A stretch of DNA of 64,000 bases, taken from NCBI GenBank assembly GCA_033002965.1, contig JAURVB010008945.1:84086-148085 (forward strand), in the 5' to 3' direction. This document shows, piece after piece, positions 56,873 to 64,000 of this stretch. Numbering within the stretch: position 1 is the stretch's first letter; every line of letters starts with the position of its first letter. The DNA is from Piper betle (taxonomy: Eukaryota; Streptophyta; Magnoliopsida; Piperales; Piperaceae). The notes under the pieces were generated by a model. The model ran no database searches and was not told the DNA's origin. It saw nothing but the letters and a program-made list of their open reading frames with translations. The position numbers were made by a program, and so were the translations under genes.

Positions 56873-58966
56873 TATTATTCTTTTGAGTGTATAAAATTTT
56901 GAAGAGTAATAACATATAAGGATCTCTATATATAGTTTCAACTTTGTATTATTTTTTCTAATGTTTTTTTTACAGATTTTCTATTGATCTCAATTCCATA
57001 AGAACTCTCCATCCTAATTTTAAAAATTCTTACAAATTAATACATATTAAGAATTATTTATTTCTATTAATATTAGTTTACCTACACAATATTTAACTAT
57101 ATATATAATTGATAAATAAATTCAAATATTAATAGCAAAGTATACTTTTTATGATCTGCACACCACCCACGTAATCATGTGCTAGTTTTATAAATAATTG
57201 TGGTCTAGGTACATCTTGCATTTTATGAAGATTCCTCAACCTATATATTTCTTCCAACATCCAAGGACCAACATGTTAGTTGACATGAAAAAATGAAAAA
57301 TTTAGAAGATTTGTAAATAAACAATTTTACTAAAAATTGTTATTTTTAATATATTTATATATATAAAAGATATTATTTGTGTAAAATTGTACATACAACT
57401 CAACCCATTCAAATAATGAACACGGGGCTTCTAATATTACATTAATTCGGGCCCACCTCTAACCTCTCATTTTCCCCCAACATTTTGTGCATTATGGTTA
57501 ATTATGCCAGAGAAGTTGAAAGTCTTTCTTTCTTTTTTTTAACAAGTTCAAATTCTATATTTCATTTTAGAAAAAAATTACAATTAAGTAGTCTAAATGG
57601 TGTTTTATTATGATGTAATGACATTATTTCTCTTAATGACGTAACTCTCTATGCACATTTGTGTTGTTTGGGTTTGAATTGGATGTGTTTTGTCAAATAA
57701 CTCTAATCAGATAAGATTATGTGAAAATGACACAGAAATCAAGATGCCAAATTTTTTAAATTGCCAAAATTTTAAATTTATATCAAACATAGACATTTTT
57801 AAAATTTTCATATCAAGCAAGACCAAATCTCATTATTTTTTATTCAAAGATGACTAATAAATGACTAAATGATGAATAAACTCTAAATTAATATCATTTT
57901 TACTTAAAAAACAACATAAAAATTTTAGATATTTTTTTGAATTTTGAAAGTTCAATTTTTTTTAAAAAAATAAGAAAATAAAATATTTAAATTTTGAGCA
58001 TTTTTAAATTTGAATTTGAAATTTTCATATTTTATTAGAGACTAAAACTTTTGACTTATTTAATATATTTTTAATTTGAATATTTTTTTTAAAAAACTAA
58101 AATTACCCATTATGTGAAATGCGAGAAAAATATGCTTAAAAAATTTAAAGTTAAATAAAGGTATTTATGTTAACAAAGTAAAAATTATGAGTCAAATATA
58201 CTTAAAATGTACTAATTTAGATATATATGAAATAAAAAATAGAGATTTGGCAATATCTAATAAGATTAAATAAAATAAATAATTTTATCTAAATTAAAAA
58301 TTTGCCAAACTCAAATATACCGAATTCGAGTTTCATACTCCATCAATACTTTCATGCTAAAACTCTATTAATGGTTCATCAAAACATCATATTTAAGCCG
58401 CATATTTTATTATTAGGACAGAACAATCTACTATTATTAATAAAATAGAAACTAAATATTAATTTATGATTAAACAAGGGAGGTTTTACGTATCAAAATA
58501 TAATAATAAAAAATTATTATAATGCATATTTTATTTTAATTAGGATCTATTTCAAGTTCCGGTCAATTAAAAGTTATATCTAATATATTAAATTATTATA
58601 CTTTATTTTATTATTCAATATAAGAGTTTACCTATAAAAATAAACTTTATCTTAAATATACATTGTGTGCGTGATGAGATATCTAACTTAGTGCTACACA
58701 AGATTAGGATCTTTTTTTTTTTTTTTTTTTTTGCAGATTATGTAATGTACTGGGTGAAGACGAAGGGCATTTTATTTCCTTTTTTATTCATTTAGATCTC
58801 TTTTTAAAATAAATTACGAGGGGTATTTTCGTCAAATCAGGCTGCAGTAGTGGTTCTAGGTTTTTCCTCCCATCGTCTCCCCCATTTCTCCCTAACTTCT
58901 TACGTTTTTTTCGTCGCTGCTTCGATCGTTGCTTCGTTTCCAAGTGAAGAAGTAGGAAGAGGAAGG

Positions 58967-61900
58967 ATGTCGCTGAGGTTGCTGAACCCCAATGCGGAAG
59001 TGCTCAACAAGTCGGCGGCCCTGCACATGAACATCAATGCCGCCAAGGGCTTGCAGGAGGTGCTCAAGACCAACCTCGGCCCCAAGGGCACCATCAAGAT
59101 GTAACCTCATTCATTCCTTTTTTTTTCTGATTGTGGTTGTCATTGTTTGTTAATGGGCTTTGACAGGTTTGTGGCTTTTTCTTTTGGGTGGGTACTTGCA
59201 GGCTTGTGGGGGGTTCCGGTGATATTAAGCTCACCAAGGATGGGAATACTCTTTTGAAGGAAATGGTTCGTTGCTTTTTTCTTTTTTTAAAAAAGAATAT
59301 TCATCTTCTTATGTTGTTGCCTATTTTGAAAATTTTTGTCTACTCTGGGGTTTATTTAGTGGTGATTTGAATTCATTGAAGTTTGATGGTGGTAAATGAT
59401 AATGTATAGATTTGCGTCTTGTGTTTTTAATGATAATATCGATCGCTGCTCGTTTGTGAGTGGGATATACATATATAGTTGCAGGCATTTAGTATTCCAA
59501 TACGCTTTTCTTGGTAAAGGTGGAATATGGAGTTGAACATGGTTTGCGAATTGCGTTGTATGCAGGGTTTACATCTGGACATTGCTTAGTATCAGCTAAT
59601 GTGGGTATTTCTATCTTGGCTAAGAGGAGATCTAGCCACCCATTAAGATCTAGCAGTCGGCTATTATTTTTTGGAAATTAAACAAAGTTGCCCCTATGGT
59701 TTAATCGTCCTTGTTATCCAAGGGCTCATATTAAGTTGAGTGGATAGAGGAATATTGACACTAACTGATACTAGTTCTTTCCTTATATGTATTGTGTTAG
59801 CTTTGGTTTAATGGTTTTAAAATCCTGCTGTTTTTTAATTATTGTGGTTAGTTGTCACGAATTAGGTTTACAACATGATCTTTGTGGTGGTGTGGTGCAG
59901 CAAATTCAGAATCCGACTGCTATCATGATTGCGAGGACTGCTGTTGCTCAAGATGATGTGAGTGGGGACGGTACGACTTCCACTGTGCTGTTCATTGGCG
60001 AGCTTATGAAGCAGTCAGAGCGGTATATCAGTGAAGGTCAGAGTCATGTTTCCACTTTTCTTCATTGACTGATTATTTCCCTCATAAATATGGAGTGAAA
60101 TTTATGATGATTCTTTTTCAAGCAAATGTCTTCTTCTTTTAATGAAGGAATGCATCCTCGAATTTTGGTTGATGGGTTTGAAATTGCGAAAAGGGCCACA
60201 CTCGAGTTTCTGGAGAAATTTAAGACACCTGTCGTGATGGGTGATGATCCTGATAAGGAAATTCTTAAGATGGTGGCAAGAACCACTCTTCGGACAAAGG
60301 CATGTTGTAACATATGCTGAGGAGAATTTATACTTTTCGTTTCGTTTCCTGTAACTATTTTTGTATGAATTTTGTCTCATCTAATTCGTATTCTTGTAGT
60401 TACATGAAGCATTGGCAGATCAATTGACTGAGATTGTTGCAAATGCAGTAAGTTTCTTTCTTTCATGGCATGTTCAATGGGACTGTTGCTATCTATTCAG
60501 CTATTCCTATCCATGCTTCATTGCTACTGCTTCGTATGTTTCTCCATCTCTTACTTGTCACTTGCTATGTCAGATTCTTTAAATGAAATATCAATATCTT
60601 TGCTTCATGTGTGGATGTTTCTATCTTTTTAAATTCTAGAAGTTATTGTTCGAAAAAATTATTGAATTATTGTTGATTCACCATCTATGTTATGGAAAGG
60701 TACTTTGTATTCGCAAGCCTGAGGAGACTATCGACCTATTCATGGTGGAGATAATGCATATGCGTCATAAGTTTGATGTTGACACTCGTTTGGTATGATT
60801 TTACAAAGATGCATGCATTTATTTCCCATTTATTATGAAGTGAATGAATAATAACAAAATTTTTATGAAGTGAATGAATAATAATAAAATTAGCAAATAG
60901 AAATATCTAGAAGAAGTTAATAATATTGGCATCAATGGGAAGAGAATCTACTTGAACTGAATGTGAAAGATTAAATGTTGATAAGTGACTGTTACTGGAT
61001 TAAATTTAATTTGAACCTCTGTTCGTACATGCTCTATTATACTTGGTGCTTATGATTTGCCTTCTACTTAAATATGGAACTTTGTCTTGGATTATGGGAG
61101 TGCATGAGTTGGATTAAACTCACATTCAGTGAATTGAATCCTTAGAATTGGTAGAGATTTGGTAGGAAGATTTCTTATTATAAACGCAAATTCTGTAATA
61201 AAATTCTTTCACATAACAGTGTAGGACTGATCTTTTGTTCAGTATTAGAATATCCAGTTGGGGTGTCAGCCCAAATTTAGCCTGATTTAATCATTCTATC
61301 AACTACTTAAACTCAAAACTGGTATGGGGTTATGCTATGCTTTTCCTAGTAAGATTGGATTGGTTTGTGTACTTCGGCAAGCTGACCTGATAGACAACCC
61401 TACGAGTTACTAGTCGTCTCGTATAGGATTAGTATTTACCTTGTGATGCTTCTGCTCACCATATTAGATGATTTATATTGAAAGTGTAAGAAGGTTATTT
61501 TTTCATTTAATTGACCTTTGAGGATGGCATTATTATTTTACCATGAATCTATTTGGAAGTGTAGTAACTGTTAGGGAGTTCTGATAAAATGGCTTACAAC
61601 TGATGTTTTTTGTTGAAGGAAGCTTTATGATATTTAGAGTCAAGTGGTCTGTTTTCACGTGGGTGCAGGTTGAAGGACTTGTTTTAGATCATGGATCTAG
61701 ACATCCTGACATGAAACGGCGTGCAGAAAACTGTCATATCTTAACCTGTAATGTGTCTTTGGAATATGAGAAAAGGTATATGTTTTATGCCATTTCCTTG
61801 GAGTTCTGCAAGACAAAAGTCTTGCACTTTGATTTTTTGACAATAAGGATGCACTTAGTGAAATTGTGCTTCGTGTGGCGGCATGATAAATCAAAAACAT

Positions 61901-63936
61901 AATTTTTATGGATTCAACTCCTAGATGATAATGTTCAATGCAAATTCATTGACTGAAGACACTTTAAAAATTGAACGCAAGGAAAGTTACTTATAACTCA
62001 AATGTAATTAATACAAGTACCGTGAAAAGTCTAGAGCTTCTATTCTTCGATTAAAGTTGTCTTTTCCACATAGTTTGTATGATTCACATTTCTTGAGGTA
62101 TGTTTTTTATTTTGTATTTTTCACCTAACTTTGCTCTGTACAGTGAGGTAAATGCAGGATTCTTCTACTCAAATGCGGAACAGAGGGAGAAGATGGTTGC
62201 TGCTGAAAGGCGTCAGGTTGATGAGAGAGTTCAAAAAATTATTGACCTGAAAAATAAGGTATCAGTAGTTTTACTGATTAGCATAATCATTTTCTTTATA
62301 GTTGGCTTGATTCATTTTAACTCAAATTTGGTTCTTCCTAGGTTTGCGCTGCCAATGATAACAACTTTGTTGTAATCAATCAAAAGGGAATTGATCCTCC
62401 ATCTCTGGATCTTCTTGCAAGAGCTGGGGTCTGCCTATTTCATGTGTATCTAGGGGTAGTTTAAGTATCGTTTATATTGGTTTGTGATTACTAATGTTAC
62501 TACTCTTTTTGTACCCTATAGATAATTGCTTTGCGAAGAGCAAAGAGAAGAAACATGGAACGTTTGGTATTGGCTTGTGGAGGGGAAGCAGTAAATTCAG
62601 TAGATGACTTGACACCTGATTGTCTTGGATGGGCTGGGCTTGTATATGAGCATGTACTTGGAGAAGACAAATACACTTTTGTAGAAAACGTGAAGAATCC
62701 CTATTCTTGCACAATTTTGATCAAAGGTTCATGTCAATTGTGTTCCTCTATTCCCATGCTGCATTATGTACTGTTAATCTTATATCATCTTTTAGGAAGG
62801 ATTCTCTATTCTTACGTCCGCTTTATGATCCTGCAGGACCTAATGATCACACAATTGCACAAATCAAAGATGCAGTTCGTGATGGATTGAGAGCTGTCAA
62901 AAATACAATTGAAGATGAAGCAGTCATGCTTGTGAGTTTTAGTTGTCCAAGTCAAATGATTCTGAAAATTTTCTTCATTTTGTAGTGTTCATAGACTATT
63001 ATCTGTACTTATGAGTACCATTTTGATGGGTGTTGAGTGAAGGCAGACTGCAGATCAATTTAGTAAACAATTTGAAGAATATTTTAATTTCATCCAATAA
63101 ATGTTCAGCTTCTCCATTTCTAAGAATTCTCTTTTCATCTGTATGGTACTTTTTTTTTCCTTCAAGAAATTGTCAATTGGCTTGCCTTTAGGTGCCCAAA
63201 GGGGCCTGATTTGTTGTCTGCTTGTGTAGACTAATAGGTGGCTTTATGTGCTCGAGTATGTGTGCGATGCTTGAAGTATGTGTCATACAGATTTGGGTTT
63301 TTGTTTGCATATGCACCCCAAAGTTTTGATCAATATTTTTTATCAAATTATGGGAAACTAGCTTTTGTTCTATATGAAAGGTGTTTTGCACCAAATATGC
63401 TGATGCTTATTTCCAAAGACTGAAAGTCACAAAATTACATGTTTCATTGTTTTGGTAAAGCTAGGCCTTATCAAAGTTTACTTGGATTATTTATAATCAT
63501 TAGAATTAATAAAAAGTGTCTCAGATGTTCTATGAGGATGGCTGTTCAACTATGTGATTTTTGTTTTCTGACTGGGTAATTTTGATACAAAAGAGGATGT
63601 ATATCTGAGCTCTATGTTGTTGTAATTGGTTGTTTCCCTTTTCTGATTTGATCATCTCCTTTCTTCGTCAGGGAGCGGGTGCTTTTGAAGTTGCAGCAAG
63701 GCATCACCTAGTAAATAATGTGAAGAGAACTGTGGAAGGGGTACTTTGACACTCTTTTCTTACCCTGTAATGAATGATACAAGGTGGGCTCCTGTAGTAT
63801 TTAACAGACATTTGTTATTTGTTAATAGCGTGCACAACTTGGAGTAGAAGCTTTTGCAGATGCACTTCTAGTCGTGCCCAAGACCTTAGCTGAAAATTCT
63901 GGTCTTGACACTCAGGATGTTCTGATTGCTCTTATG
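58967..63936 (+). CDS. CCT6: T-complex protein 1 subunit zeta (CCT6), partial at window end
   Basis: Thirteen exons in perfect phase: 58967-59100, 59202-59265, 59901-60036, 60148-60299, 60400-60447, 60700-60792, 61669-61775, 62144-62258, 62342-62428, 62522-62726, 62837-62931, 63672-63740, 63829-63936. They encode 471 residues of the roughly 535 expected; the rest lies beyond 64000. CCT6 is one of eight subunits of the cytosolic chaperonin that folds actin and tubulin with ATP. Motifs: NLGPKGT and [10 protein letters not shown] near the N-terminus, the ATPase GDGTTS box at about residue 90, GMHPR, and [13 protein letters not shown] near the end. The intron after exon 4 has a GC donor (AAAG/GCATGT); all others are GT-AG. 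The start is the ATG of [14 protein letters not shown]. No frameshifts. Confidence 0.95.
60300..60399 (+). other. GC-AG intron of CCT6
   Basis: Exon 4 must end with the AAG of RTK (60297-60299), because the next exon starts with LHEALADQ. The intron begins GCATGT and ends TTGTAG. The nearby GT, four bases later, would break the frame. Confidence 0.75.
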
Positions 63937-64000
63937 GTACTGTCTCCCCTCTTCTAATTGTTTTGTGTGTCTTTTCAAAACATTATTGGTGATCCTTACG

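Larger units (their letters stand above)
54180..58849. other. long AT-rich intergenic region upstream of CCT6
   Basis: No open frame or RNA gene can be supported. It contains a 221-bp tandem duplication, a TA microsatellite and a T19-type run at 58712-58732 just before the CCT6 promoter. Much of it is simple AT-rich sequence. Confidence 0.55.

Overview
This is an AT-rich nuclear window from a flowering plant. The evidence is spliced GT-AG genes, typical plant families (SDI-type TPR, augmin subunit 7, BOI-type RING, RLCK-VII kinase), a plant cytosolic glutathione reductase and nested LTR retrotransposons. I suspect a non-grass monocot but cannot prove it. Exons were placed by following reading frames across splice sites and comparing with family sequences I remember. 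No search was run.

Layout. (1) 1-600: last exon of an RGG/YER-repeat RNA-binding-like protein, + strand. (2) 2000-5153: SULFUR DEFICIENCY-INDUCED (SDI/MS5-like) TPR gene, + strand, four exons, with a one-base insertion in exon 2 and a TIR element in intron 3. (3) 7964-12154: augmin subunit 7, + strand, ten exons, with a one-base deletion in exon 2. (4) 15405-16797: BOI-related RING E3 ligase, - strand. (5) 19913-30563: cytosolic glutathione reductase, - strand, 16 exons. One intron holds a 2.5-kb non-autonomous LTR element, one base is missing at the exon 6 donor, and a stop codon sits where the peroxisomal-type tail would begin. (6) 33178-35669: mL59-like mitoribosomal protein, + strand. (7) 36608-38029: decayed PBL27-like kinase lacking its first exon, - strand. 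(8) About 38160-54140: a degenerate Ty1/copia element on the - strand, split by several TG...CA insertions that look like solo LTRs nested in each other. Two have an exact 5-bp target-site duplication and others a degraded one. (9) 54180-58850: AT-rich intergenic DNA with a 221-bp tandem duplication. (10) 58967-63936 and beyond the window: CCT6, chaperonin zeta subunit, + strand, 13 exons visible.

The genes are unrelated in function, as is usual in plant chromosomes: sulfur response, microtubule nucleation, ubiquitin ligation, glutathione redox, mitochondrial translation and cytosolic protein folding. Three otherwise well-conserved genes (SDI, AUG7, GR) each carry a single one-base indel, while CCT6, mL59 and BOI are clean. 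Two of the three lie in homopolymer runs, so assembly error must be excluded before calling pseudogenes.

I found no dramatic new multi-gene system. The most interesting signals are the truncated GR C-terminus, the UPE-like half-site upstream of the SDI gene, the solo-LTR nest with GC-rich telo-box cores, and the TIR element with a GC-rich insert.
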